Source: Candidatus Krumholzibacteriia bacterium (GTDB lineage Bacteria > Krumholzibacteriota > Krumholzibacteriia > LZORAL124-64-63). Taken from it: a stretch of 14,323 bases of DNA. The notes below the pieces were generated by a model. The model did not search any database. It was not told the DNA's origin and worked only from the letters and a program-made list of their open reading frames with translations. Made by a program: the position numbers and the translations under genes. The stretch is from assembly GCA_016744275.1 (NCBI GenBank), contig JADGEP010000014.1, forward strand, positions 1 to 14,323, given 5' to 3'. Shown here one piece after another: positions 7,013-14,323 of this stretch. Position 1 is the stretch's first letter. Every line of letters starts with the position of its first letter.

Positions 7013-7738
7013 TTACCGGTACAGGCTCTTCAGATGGCCGAAGGTGGTCTGCTCGGTGGCGACGGGGCCGTTTTCCACAATGACGGTTACGTTGTCAATC
7101 AGGACGTCCCAGTTGGCGTGGCCGAAGAACCATCCGGGGACGGCTCCAGTGATATCAAACTCGTCGACGCTCGCGAGAACGCTGGCGAAGCTGGCACCAG
7201 CCGGAAGGATGGGAGCAAACGTGCCAGGATCCTCATCGCCGAAACCGATCCAGCCAGCAGGCAGATCAGCGGACATAGGGTCGTCGATCGTGACGGACAG
7301 CGTCGTCCATTCTCCCGTGAAGTTCACACCGACGACACCCATCTCGATGAACACGCCCGAAGGGCCACTTGGGCCCGTGTTGTCGCGGTCTTTCAAGGCG
7401 ATACCAATGGGGCGGGCGATCGGGTTCCCAATGAAGTCGGTCAGAAAGACGGTCTTGATATCAAAGCTGAACGTCACGCTGGCGTACGAGGAGTAGTCGC
7501 CCAGGAAGGCTTCGTTCGCCGGCTCACCCAAGGCGCCGGTGCGCAGGTCATTAAAAAAAGAGTCACCGACATGATTAGCGGCTCCGCCGGGATTGCCACC
7601 GCTCTCTACAAAAAAGGCGTTGCCGGTAAATCCTTCGTTGGACCCGCCTTCAAATCCCACGATTGCCGTCTCGGCACCGTACGCCACGACTGACAGAGAA
7701 CAGATGGCAATGGCGAGTAACGTGATCAATTTCCGCAT
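7013..7738 (-). CDS. Secreted beta-sandwich-like protein of unknown function
   Basis: A 241-aa exported protein. MRKLITLLAIAICSLSVVAYGA is a good signal peptide, with cleavage probably after AYGA. The mature part begins FEGGSNEGFTGN and continues with alternating hydrophobic strands (YASVTFSFDIKTVF, SGVFIEMGVVGV, EWTTLSVTIDDP). It ends in WDVLIDNVTVIVEN, a closing strand typical of jelly-roll (laminin-B or carbohydrate-binding-like) sandwiches. I see no enzyme motif. The last residues, TTFGHLKSLYR, follow a short linker and look like a separate basic tail. Translation should be efficient: AAGGAG (7746-7751) lies 7 bases before the ATG. It is downstream of the response regulator gene on the same strand (118-bp gap, no terminator seen), and a candidate regulator-binding palindrome lies in that gap. 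The family assignment is a guess from strand pattern. Confidence 0.82.
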   Translation of the reverse strand: MRKLITLLAIAICSLSVVAYGAETAIVGFEGGSNEGFTGNAFFVESGGNPGGAANHVGDSFFNDLRTGALGEPANEAFLGDYSSYASVTFSFDIKTVFLTDFIGNPIARPIGIALKDRDNTGPSGPSGVFIEMGVVGVNFTGEWTTLSVTIDDPMSADLPAGWIGFGDEDPGTFAPILPAGASFASVLASVDEFDITGAVPGWFFGHANWDVLIDNVTVIVENGPVATEQTTFGHLKSLYR

Positions 7739-7745
7739 TATATTT

Positions 7746-7751
7746 CTCCTT
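7746..7751 (-). promoter_or_regulatory. Strong Shine-Dalgarno of the 241-aa secreted protein gene
   Basis: AAGGAG on the minus strand, 7 bases before the ATG at 7738. It is the best ribosome binding site in the window, where most genes have weak ones, and suggests high expression. Confidence 0.8.
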
Positions 7752-7812
7752 CAAGAGGGGTGGGCAATCAAGATCGGACACATGATCCGGCAAAAGGGAC
7801 CCCGCTTCAATG

Positions 7813-7827
7813 GGACCTTGGTCCAAT
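7813..7827 (-). promoter_or_regulatory. Candidate operator (GGACC-N2-GGTCC palindrome), copy 1
   Basis: Read on the minus strand this is ATTGGACCAAGGTCC, containing a 12-bp palindrome GGACC-AA-GGTCC (7813-7824). A further GGGGTCCC lies at 7796-7803. It is 75 bases upstream of the secreted protein start at 7738. Thirteen of 15 bases match the element at 8801-8815. The ACC-N2-GGT core resembles sites of some NarL/FixJ-type regulators, such as the StyR box. The two-base loop and lack of a T tract make it unlikely to be a terminator. Confidence 0.45.
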
Positions 7828-7856
7828 CAGCACCTAAGTTGTTTTTTCGAAGGGGA

Positions 7857-8783
7857 TTAAACTTCTTCTGGGTCAACCGGACCTTCGATTCCCAGGCGCT
7901 CAGCCATCCGTACGAGGTCAGCCAGGGACTCGGCTTCCATCTTTTTCATGACGCGGGCGCGGTGCACCTTGACGGTCTTTTCGGTGGTGCCCAATTCAAA
8001 ACCGATCTGCTTGTTTAGCATGCCCTTGACCACGCGTTCGAAAACATCGTGCTCACGAGGAGAGAGCCGGGCCACCCGCAATTCCATGGCGTCCCGCTGC
8101 TCGCGTTCCTCCAGTCGCACCCGGTGGTAGTCCAGGGCTCGGTCCACGGAATCGATCAGGTCCTGGTCGTCGAAGGGCTTGGGCAGGAAGTCCACCGCGC
8201 CGTCCTTCATGGCCTGCACGGCCATATCGATATCGCCGTGGCCGGTGATAAATACGATGGGCAAGTCGGGGAAAAGGGTGGACAGTTCCGCCTGCAAACC
8301 CAGTCCGTTCATGCGGGGCATGCGCACGTCCAGCACGACGCAAGCAGGGGCGGCTTGAGGGCTCGCCTTGAGGAACTCCGTGGCCGAGGCGAAGACTTCA
8401 ACCTCGTGGCCAAGGGAACGAAAGAGACGCGAGAGCGCCCGCCGCACGGAAGGATTGTCGTCCACGACGAATATGGTTGTGCATTCCGGTGTCACGACTT
8501 GGGTCTCGCTCTCAGGAACTACGGGCTCATGGGCGGCGGGTGGATACGTGGACGTCAACCAGCGCAACCTCATCATGATACCATACAGCGGATGGATCTC
8601 CGTCTCCAATTTCGCCGGATGCTGGCGCAGATCCCGCACCACATCCCCCAGTTCCTGAACGAGCTCGAGGAGTTTCTTCCTTTGGGTGGATTCGGGATGG
8701 GGTTCAAGAGGTTCTCGCTGGCCGCGCACATTCATCCAATCTGGGGTTCGGTCGGATCGCCGTTTGCACAACAGTTTGCGCAT
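7857..8783 (-). CDS. FixJ/NarL-type response regulator with N-terminal extension
   Basis: The partner of the adjacent histidine kinase: a phospho-activated DNA-binding regulator. From ATG 8783 it is 308 aa. Residues 1-100 are an extension with a helical stretch (KLLELVQELGDVVRDLRQH). The receiver domain (about 103-220) has acidic pair Asp108-Asp109 (FVVDDNPSVRRAL), phospho-acceptor Asp152 (VVLDVRMPRMNG), the FITGHGDIDMAV helix region typical of FixJ, and Lys202 (LPKPFDD). The C-terminal LuxR-type helix-turn-helix (about 238-295) reads LSPREHDVFERVVKGMLNKQI...TVKVHRARVMKKM. Ordinary FixJ proteins are about 205 aa and lack the extension. The start could instead be TTG at 8810, or a GTG at 8495 (about 213 aa, preceded by GAGAG). 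Codon use in the extension looks coding (mostly G/C in third positions), so I keep the long form. It is divergent from the kinase gene with a 69-bp gap. Confidence 0.9.
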   Translation of the reverse strand: MRKLLCKRRSDRTPDWMNVRGQREPLEPHPESTQRKKLLELVQELGDVVRDLRQHPAKLETEIHPLYGIMMRLRWLTSTYPPAAHEPVVPESETQVVTPECTTIFVVDDNPSVRRALSRLFRSLGHEVEVFASATEFLKASPQAAPACVVLDVRMPRMNGLGLQAELSTLFPDLPIVFITGHGDIDMAVQAMKDGAVDFLPKPFDDQDLIDSVDRALDYHRVRLEEREQRDAMELRVARLSPREHDVFERVVKGMLNKQIGFELGTTEKTVKVHRARVMKKMEAESLADLVRMAERLGIEGPVDPEEV

Positions 8784-8800
8784 ATGAGGCCCCCGGATCA

Positions 8801-8815
8801 ATTGGACCAAAGGCC
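8801..8815 (+). promoter_or_regulatory. Candidate operator in the divergent kinase/regulator promoter, copy 2
   Basis: ATTGGACCAAAGGCC matches the copy at 7813-7827 (opposite strand) at 13 of 15 positions, including the first ten. It lies in the 69-bp region between the divergent regulator (start 8783) and kinase (start 8853) genes, where a bound regulator could control both. No clear -10/-35 pair could be picked nearby. Confidence 0.45.
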
Positions 8816-8852
8816 TATGGACAGCTTCCCGTCGTTAGCGCATGGTTCGGAC

Positions 8853-10877
8853 ATGAAGCCATGGCTAATATTTTTCATGCTGATCAGCGCAGGGCTTGCC
8901 CGGAGTGAGTCCGAGACGGATTCCCTCGCCCTGGACGAGGCCTTGCTGGGCCTCGACGACGCCGCCAAAATCGAATATCTGCACCAGGAAATTCGCCAGG
9001 TTCTGCGCAACAACCCCGCCCGTGCCCAGATCCTGGCCCACCGTATCCTGCTCACCGCGCGCAGTCTTGGTGATGACCGGGCCCTGCACCAAGCCCACAT
9101 GGATATGGGCGTCGCCCTCTACTACCAGGGGCAATACAAGCCGGCCCTGCGCCACTACGAGAGTGCCCTGCAGATCAGCCGCGAACTCGAAGACCCGCGC
9201 CTCGAGGCCAATGCCCGCAACAATATCGGAGTGCTCTATTTTGTCTGGGGAGAGCACAACATCGCCCTCGACGCCTACCTGAAAGTGCTCGCCATCTACG
9301 CCGAGCTGGGCGACACCGGCGGAACCGCACGGGCCTACAACAACATCGCCGGAGTGCATCAGACGGCCGAGCGCTACAGCTCTGCCCTGGAGTACTATCG
9401 CCGGGCCCTGGAGCTGTACCGGGAGCGCGAGGAGTGGACCTTCGCCGCCAGCACTCTGAACAACATCGGTTTGCTGGAACATGATCTGGAGAACCACGCG
9501 GGTGCCGTGGCCGCCTTGGATGAAGCCCTGCGCCTGGAGCGCGAGACTGGCGACCGATCGGGTGAGTCCCTTTCCCTGAACAACCTGGGCATGGTGCGCG
9601 TGGCCCAGGGCCGTTTCGACGAGGCCAGCGAATTATTTACCCAGGCCTTGGAGATTCGTCGTGAGATCGCCGACCGCCAGGGTGAAGGCGTCACCCTGCA
9701 ACTCATGGGCGGAGCCTTGGTGAAAGCGGGCCAGGTGGAACAGGGCATCCCCCTGCTGGAATCAGCCTTGGGCATCTTCGAAGAACTTGAGGTGCGCGAG
9801 TTGAAGGGCGACGCCCTGCTGGATTTGTCCGAGTCCTGGGCCGCTGCCGGTCGCCACGATCTGGCCCTGGACTTTGCCCGCCGCCACAAGGAAGTCCATG
9901 ACAAGCTTTTCGACGAGCAACGTGTGCGCCAGATGGCCGCGGCCGAAGCCCGATTTGAGCTGGACCTGAAGGACCAGGAAATCGCCGGTCTGCACCGCGA
10001 GGCCGAGTACGAAGCGAACCGACGCAACCTGATGCTGATGGCCGCCGGCCTGCTGGTTGTCATCATCCTGCTGCTCTGGAATCGCTACCGGTTCCAGAAG
10101 AAGGCCCACACCGAAATCCAGGCTAAGAACGAGGCACTGCACGAGGCCCACGGCGAACTGGAAAAGGCGGCGCGCACCGAGCTGGCCCACGTCTCGCGGG
10201 TGGCGACCATGGGCGAACTGACCGCAGCCTTCGCCCACGAGTTGCACCAGCCCCTGACGGCCATCAAGACCAACGTGCGCGCGGCCCGAAATCTGCGCGG
10301 CCCGGTTGCCGATAATTCAGACGAGGTGAACGACGCCCTGCAGGACATCCGCGACGACGCCGAACGCGCCCGCGAAATCATCCAGCGCCTGCGTGAGATG
10401 ATGCGCAAGGGTGAGGAACGTCGAGACCCCTGCGACCTGAACCAGGTCATCATCGCCGTGAGGAAGATCATCGAGCCTGCGGTGGACAGGCAGAAGGTGG
10501 TTTTAGAATGGGATCTGGGGCTGGACTTGCCCGCTATTCTGGCCGATCGGATCCAGTTGCAGCAGGTGGTGTTGAATCTGATTCAGAATGCTATGGCGGC
10601 CATGGGTGATGAGGGTGGGACCGTAAGGGTTGTTTCCGAGGCCACTGATGGTGGTGGCGTGCGGGTTCAGGTGGCGGACCAGGGGCCGACGGTGGACCCT
10701 GGAGTTTTGGCGGATATGTTTACGCCGTTCTTCACCACCAAGGCTGAGGGGCTGGGCATGGGGCTACCCATCTGTCAGACCATCATTGAAGCGCATGGGG
10801 GAAAGATGACTGCCAGGGTCAACCCTGGCCGCGGATTGACAGTGGAGTTCAGCCTTCCGCATCAGATGCCCTCATGA
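8853..10877 (+). CDS. TPR-sensor histidine kinase (FixL/NtrB-like catalytic core)
   Basis: A 674-aa sensor kinase. MKPWLIFFMLISAGLA is a signal peptide or first membrane segment, followed by a periplasmic region (about 60-370) of roughly 40-residue TPR units with NNIG...AL..Y.(R)AL repeats, probably six or seven, suited to binding a protein or peptide. A coiled coil and a transmembrane helix (about 393-409, LMLMAAGLLVVIILLLW) lead to a second coiled coil (410-450). HisKA carries phospho-acceptor His462 in AFAHELHQPLTAI. The ATPase domain has the N box LNLIQNAMAAM (Asn579), the D box VADQGPTVDPG (Asp609), FTPFFTTKAEGLGMGLPI and IIEAHGGK. The frame is open upstream to 8049, but that part is antisense to the regulator. 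ATG 8817 is also possible, but 8853 gives the clean signal sequence. It pairs with the divergent FixJ-type regulator. The signal sensed is unknown. Confidence 0.92.
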   Translation: MKPWLIFFMLISAGLARSESETDSLALDEALLGLDDAAKIEYLHQEIRQVLRNNPARAQILAHRILLTARSLGDDRALHQAHMDMGVALYYQGQYKPALRHYESALQISRELEDPRLEANARNNIGVLYFVWGEHNIALDAYLKVLAIYAELGDTGGTARAYNNIAGVHQTAERYSSALEYYRRALELYREREEWTFAASTLNNIGLLEHDLENHAGAVAALDEALRLERETGDRSGESLSLNNLGMVRVAQGRFDEASELFTQALEIRREIADRQGEGVTLQLMGGALVKAGQVEQGIPLLESALGIFEELEVRELKGDALLDLSESWAAAGRHDLALDFARRHKEVHDKLFDEQRVRQMAAAEARFELDLKDQEIAGLHREAEYEANRRNLMLMAAGLLVVIILLLWNRYRFQKKAHTEIQAKNEALHEAHGELEKAARTELAHVSRVATMGELTAAFAHELHQPLTAIKTNVRAARNLRGPVADNSDEVNDALQDIRDDAERAREIIQRLREMMRKGEERRDPCDLNQVIIAVRKIIEPAVDRQKVVLEWDLGLDLPAILADRIQLQQVVLNLIQNAMAAMGDEGGTVRVVSEATDGGGVRVQVADQGPTVDPGVLADMFTPFFTTKAEGLGMGLPICQTIIEAHGGKMTARVNPGRGLTVEFSLPHQMPS

Positions 10878-10919
10878 TTGTAGCTGCTTTGAGATGTCGG
10901 AAAAGGAAGGCAAGAACAG

Positions 10920-13900
10920 TCAGCGAATCAGCATCATCCGTGAGATCATTTCCTCACCGGCCGTATGCAGCCGGGAAAAATACAGGCCGCTGGCCACGGG
11001 GCGCCCGGACATGTCATCGCCGTTCCAAATGACATCATGCACGCCGGCAGCATAATGCTCATCGCTTAGAACCCGGACCAACCGCCCTCTCCCGTCATAG
11101 ATATTGATCGCGACGTGCGCAGACTGGGGCAGCCCAAATTCGATTGTCGTCCGCGGATTAAACGGGTTGGGGTGGGCGTGGCCGAGATAGACCTGCCCAG
11201 GCAGGGTACCAGTGGAGTTGTTGTCGACCGCTTCATTGGCGATACGTTCCAGTTCTCCGGCAGCGTTCACCAGGAGCGCGCGAACGAGCCGAATACCGCC
11301 TTCACCATCTTTAGTCACAGAACCGTCAGCCACGAACCGTCCGAGATCAACAGAGTCTCGATCCAGGCCTTGGGCAAAGAATGCCGTGACGTGCAAGCTG
11401 CCGACACCGTCAACCACAGTGGTGTTTTGGAGCCAGATTCCGGGGGCTCCGGGCGCGTGCTCCCACCTGGGCGTGCCTATGCTTGAGGGGAATTCGACAG
11501 CCAATTCAAGAGCCAGGGCGCCCCGGGCCCCGTCCAGCGCCAGGAAATTCGGCGCCGTGTGGCTGCCTTCAGTTTCGGCCCAGGCCAATCCTCCCAAAAC
11601 AGCGGTGCCCGGATGGGCAAAAACAATGGGCGTTTCGACCCCCGGTGCCGAGTGTCCGTTGTGAGTACTGAAACGGACCAGATCTGAAAGGTTGATCCGG
11701 CTTGGGCCTGAGTCGCTATCCATCACCACGTCGGCGCAGGCCGCCACATCGTAGTCGGAGTTGTCCTCGGCGACACCAAAGGCCGAAGCTATAAAAGCAA
11801 TGTCTGAAGTGTCGACCACCAGGCTGCCGTCGAAGTCGGCACTGCGGACGGAAATGTGGGCGGTCCCGATCTCGTTTCCGTCCAGTTGAATCGACCCTTC
11901 ACCGGAGCCACAGCCGCCAACTGCCACTAAAGTAAATGTCGTCCACTCCCCGAGTGCAACGCTCACGTCGCGGTCGGCGGTGATGACTCCGCCGGCTACC
12001 GTCAGGCCTGCCTCCGCCGGCGGCACCAATGTCAGCCGATCCGCAACTACCGTTGAGGGAAAAGAGAAAGAGGGAAAAGCGGCAGTCACCACGACCGACT
12101 CTGCGTCGCCCGCGGGGCACGTGAAGGCGAATTGCTCGTCAGTGGGCGTGCTGGAAGTGATCTCCACCGCTGGCAGGACGAGCAACTCTATCGTGACCGG
12201 AACGATGGAGTTTACCGGGTCATTCGATACGACCTCGAAGGTCATTGTGTAGTTTCCCGGCCATTGCGACAAGGCCATCACCGTTACGGGAACCTGCGCA
12301 GCCGGAGCCGCCGCTGCAACCTCTCCTTCCGCATCCGTCAACAGCCAGGATGGCTGAGCCCGAGCGGGCCTGGACTGGTAGTCAAGCACACCGTCGCCGA
12401 CATTCAGCACCGCAACACTACCGTGCCATATTTCTCCCTTGGTGAGAGTCAACGAAACGGCCGTCGGCGAAACCTCAATCGCGGGCGCGGGCAACGTCCG
12501 GAATTCGAGCGTGACCACACCCGAAGAATTGCCGAATTCGTCTTCGGCATTCATGGCAAAATACCAGGTTGTATCAAAGGGCAGTCCGGTGACACGTAGA
12601 GTGTCGGGCACACCTGGTGCGCCGGGCACGGGCTCCAAGGGCCACCGCGGCGCTATGGCGAAGTTTTCGGCCGTGATCGGAGAGGTGTCGTAGCGCAGAT
12701 CATAAAGCGAGGCCGTTCCGGCAACGCCGTCGTCACCCGGGGCGGTCCAGGACAGATCGATTCGATCAGAGCCCACCTGGGTGACCGCAAAACCCGAGAT
12801 CGGCGCGGGCGGCACCGCATCCGATAATCCCAACGGGACGGCCGCATTGAGCCGCCGGCCGTCCTGCACATACGGCACCAACGAGGCGACATGATCGCTA
12901 CCATCGAGCAGGATTGTCTTGACGCCCGCAGCACTCAATTCCGGATGCAGTGACCGCAATAAAGCAGCGGCGCCCGCGACATGTGGCGCCGCCATGCTTG
13001 TGCCGCTCATGGTGTGGTAGTCGATACCGATGTGCGAAGGATAAGTGCTCAGGATCCGCACGCCAGGCGCTGCGATCATATTCGGCCGCGACGGCCCGTA
13101 GTTGCTGAAGATATGGCCCCTGTCATCCTCACCCAATTCGTCGGTGGGTCCGGATGCCGCCACCACAATCAGGTTGGCAAGCGGGTGCTCTACCGGATAG
13201 ACATCCTCCTCGTCCAGGTTCAGATAGTCGTTGGCGGCGGCAACGACACAAAGAACGCCCCGGTCTCCCAGCCTACCGAGTGTTTCATACTCTGCCTGAC
13301 TCGGTTCCGATGCGCTCCACTTGTAGCTCATATTCAGGATTTTAGCGCCCATGTCCGCCGCATATTCGTAGGCATCAAGGGCCCCGCTGAGAATAATACT
13401 GGGCGAACCGCGCCCAATGACACGCAACGGCAAAATTCGGATGCCCGGCGCGACTCCAGCAACGCCAACGGTGTTGTTCGTGGCCGCGGCAATGGTCCCC
13501 GCGACATGCGTGCCGTGGAAAGCATACTGCGTGTACAAGACGTGATCAGGCGGAAACACATCCGCATCATGGTCGACAAAATCCCAACCACGAATGTCAT
13601 CCACATAGCCATTGTTGTCGTCATCGACACCGGCCAAGCCACCCTGTGCCGGATCCTCGGCCGGATTGATGAAGATGTTCGGCGCCAGGTCCGGCACTGT
13701 GTAGTCGGTGCCGGTATCAATAACCGCAACCAGGACCGACGGATCGCCGATGGTGATCTGCATGGCCTCTCGCCAGGAGATGTCCGCGCCAGCCAGACTG
13801 GGGGATTCGGCCGAACCGGGGAGCCCGGTATTCTCCAATGCCCACTGTTCAGGATACCGGGAATCATTCGGCGCCCCGTCATCGGGCCAGGAGGTCATGG

Positions 13901-14201
13901 TTCCGATCAGATTTGGTTCAACATAGGCCACCAACGGATCTTGAGAAAAGCGGGATAGGCCTTCGGCAACACTGATGCCGTCGAGAACGATGTGGTACGC
14001 GCCTGACAGCCGGTACTCCCGAACAACCCGGGCACCGGTTCCGGCCAGCAACCCGGTTTCGGCGGCCTTCGATGCGTCTTCTTTGAACTTGATAATCAGC
14101 TCGCCCGGAACGTAGGTGCCGGGTTCGTATGCGGTCGCGGTTGTCGCGGCTATCGCCAGTAGAAGCGTGCTGATGAATATCTGTTGAATTCTGGGTCGCA
14201 T
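10920..14201 (-). CDS. Modular secreted subtilisin-like (S8) protease with dockerin-like and FlgD-like C-terminal domains
   Basis: A 1093-aa extracellular serine protease. The signal peptide MRPRIQQIFISTLLLAIAATTATA decides the start at 14201; the frame continues to 14291 but the extra 30 residues do not look like an export signal. An inhibitor-like propeptide follows (about 30-100, YVPGELIIKFKED...PLVAYVEPN). The catalytic domain (about 115-460) has Asp162 (VAVIDTGTD), His229 (HGTHVAGT), an oxyanion Asn in VVAAANDY, and Ser402 (SGTSMAAPHVAGA), so the triad is intact. Then come a fibronectin-III domain (about 464-570), two beta-sandwich domains (570-680, 680-787), a dockerin-like calcium-loop pair (788-850, DFDGSLVVDTSDI), another beta domain, and a tail (999-1093) with PNPFNP, INIYDGRGRLVRVL and ASGLYFSRL. 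The tail resembles FlgD-like/type 9 sorting domains. It is convergent with the histidine kinase. No terminator is obvious in the 42-bp gap. Confidence 0.93.
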   Translation of the reverse strand: MRPRIQQIFISTLLLAIAATTATAYEPGTYVPGELIIKFKEDASKAAETGLLAGTGARVVREYRLSGAYHIVLDGISVAEGLSRFSQDPLVAYVEPNLIGTMTSWPDDGAPNDSRYPEQWALENTGLPGSAESPSLAGADISWREAMQITIGDPSVLVAVIDTGTDYTVPDLAPNIFINPAEDPAQGGLAGVDDDNNGYVDDIRGWDFVDHDADVFPPDHVLYTQYAFHGTHVAGTIAAATNNTVGVAGVAPGIRILPLRVIGRGSPSIILSGALDAYEYAADMGAKILNMSYKWSASEPSQAEYETLGRLGDRGVLCVVAAANDYLNLDEEDVYPVEHPLANLIVVAASGPTDELGEDDRGHIFSNYGPSRPNMIAAPGVRILSTYPSHIGIDYHTMSGTSMAAPHVAGAAALLRSLHPELSAAGVKTILLDGSDHVASLVPYVQDGRRLNAAVPLGLSDAVPPAPISGFAVTQVGSDRIDLSWTAPGDDGVAGTASLYDLRYDTSPITAENFAIAPRWPLEPVPGAPGVPDTLRVTGLPFDTTWYFAMNAEDEFGNSSGVVTLEFRTLPAPAIEVSPTAVSLTLTKGEIWHGSVAVLNVGDGVLDYQSRPARAQPSWLLTDAEGEVAAAAPAAQVPVTVMALSQWPGNYTMTFEVVSNDPVNSIVPVTIELLVLPAVEITSSTPTDEQFAFTCPAGDAESVVVTAAFPSFSFPSTVVADRLTLVPPAEAGLTVAGGVITADRDVSVALGEWTTFTLVAVGGCGSGEGSIQLDGNEIGTAHISVRSADFDGSLVVDTSDIAFIASAFGVAEDNSDYDVAACADVVMDSDSGPSRINLSDLVRFSTHNGHSAPGVETPIVFAHPGTAVLGGLAWAETEGSHTAPNFLALDGARGALALELAVEFPSSIGTPRWEHAPGAPGIWLQNTTVVDGVGSLHVTAFFAQGLDRDSVDLGRFVADGSVTKDGEGGIRLVRALLVNAAGELERIANEAVDNNSTGTLPGQVYLGHAHPNPFNPRTTIEFGLPQSAHVAINIYDGRGRLVRVLSDEHYAAGVHDVIWNGDDMSGRPVASGLYFSRLHTAGEEMISRMMLIR

Positions 14202-14275
14202 CAGATTGACATGCCTCTGGAATTTTTGAGTAAATTCACGATTAGCCTTTTCGGCTGTTGGTGCTCCTATTCGTG

Positions 14276-14284
14276 ATTGTAACA
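14276..14284 (-). promoter_or_regulatory. Extended -10 promoter candidate for the S8 protease
   Basis: On the minus strand TGTTACAAT gives TG-N-TACAAT, an extended -10 matching the hexamer at 5 of 6 positions. No good -35 is 16-18 bp upstream. The implied leader is about 70 bases and contains a small AGCC/GGCT hairpin (14244-14256). A promoter here also argues against translation starting at 14291. Confidence 0.4.
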
Positions 14285-14323
14285 TATTCAACGACCCAAT
14301 CCCCCATTCAACGCGGGTATGCG

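Noticed and set aside
7812..7827. GGACC/GGTCC hairpin as a terminator of the regulator gene
   Set aside because: The loop would be two bases and no T tract follows, so a protein-binding palindrome is the better reading.
8049..8852. Long in-frame N-terminal extension of the histidine kinase
   Set aside because: It is antisense to the receiver and HTH domains of the response regulator; a good signal peptide starts at 8853.
12981..13958. Plus-strand open frame (325 codons) opposite the protease catalytic domain
   Set aside because: The opposite strand holds the intact S8 triad; this frame is an antisense artefact.

Overview
Organism. The window looks like chromosomal DNA of a GC-rich, Gram-negative-type bacterium with many exported proteins. 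The S8 protease ends in a PNPFNP...FlgD-like tail of the kind common in the FCB superphylum and in Krumholzibacteriota/Eisenbacteria-type lineages. The kinase plus TolB-like propeller fusion and the ECF sigma family (TIGR02999-like) are common in Acidobacteriota, Gemmatimonadota and the same uncultured phyla. I favour a Krumholzibacteriota/Eisenbacteria-like genome, but only as an inference from protein style. No mobile element, tRNA, rRNA, CRISPR array or phage gene is visible, and every intergenic gap is shorter than 300 bp.

Layout, left to right. (1) 1-652, minus strand: an ECF sigma factor overlapping the start of a gene that runs off the left edge. (2) 773-2020, minus: a putative lipoprotein or secreted protein. 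It is divergent from (3) 2225-4900, plus: a transmembrane Ser/Thr kinase with an extracytoplasmic beta-propeller. (4) 5048-6922, plus: an exported C69 dipeptidase, closed by a bidirectional terminator at about 6951-6993. The terminator is shared with convergent (5) 7013-7738, minus: a small secreted beta-sandwich-like protein. (6) 7857-8783, minus: a FixJ-type response regulator with an unusual N-terminal extension. It is divergent from (7) 8853-10877, plus: a TPR-sensor histidine kinase. (8) 10920-14201, minus: a large modular subtilisin-like protease, convergent with the kinase.

How the genes fit together. The window is mostly signalling plus secretion. Three regulatory modules (ECF sigma, Ser/Thr kinase, two-component pair) alternate with exported proteins. 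The sigma factor has Thr residues where canonical ECF factors have acidic residues in region 2.2, which suggests phosphorylation control rather than an anti-sigma factor. A 15-bp element (13/15 identical, built on GGACC/GGTCC) occurs in the divergent promoter of the two-component pair and again upstream of the 241-aa secreted protein gene. This suggests a small local regulon: TPR kinase, FixJ-like regulator, secreted protein. It is the most testable new idea here. No clearly unprecedented system is evident; the novelty lies in architecture and regulation.
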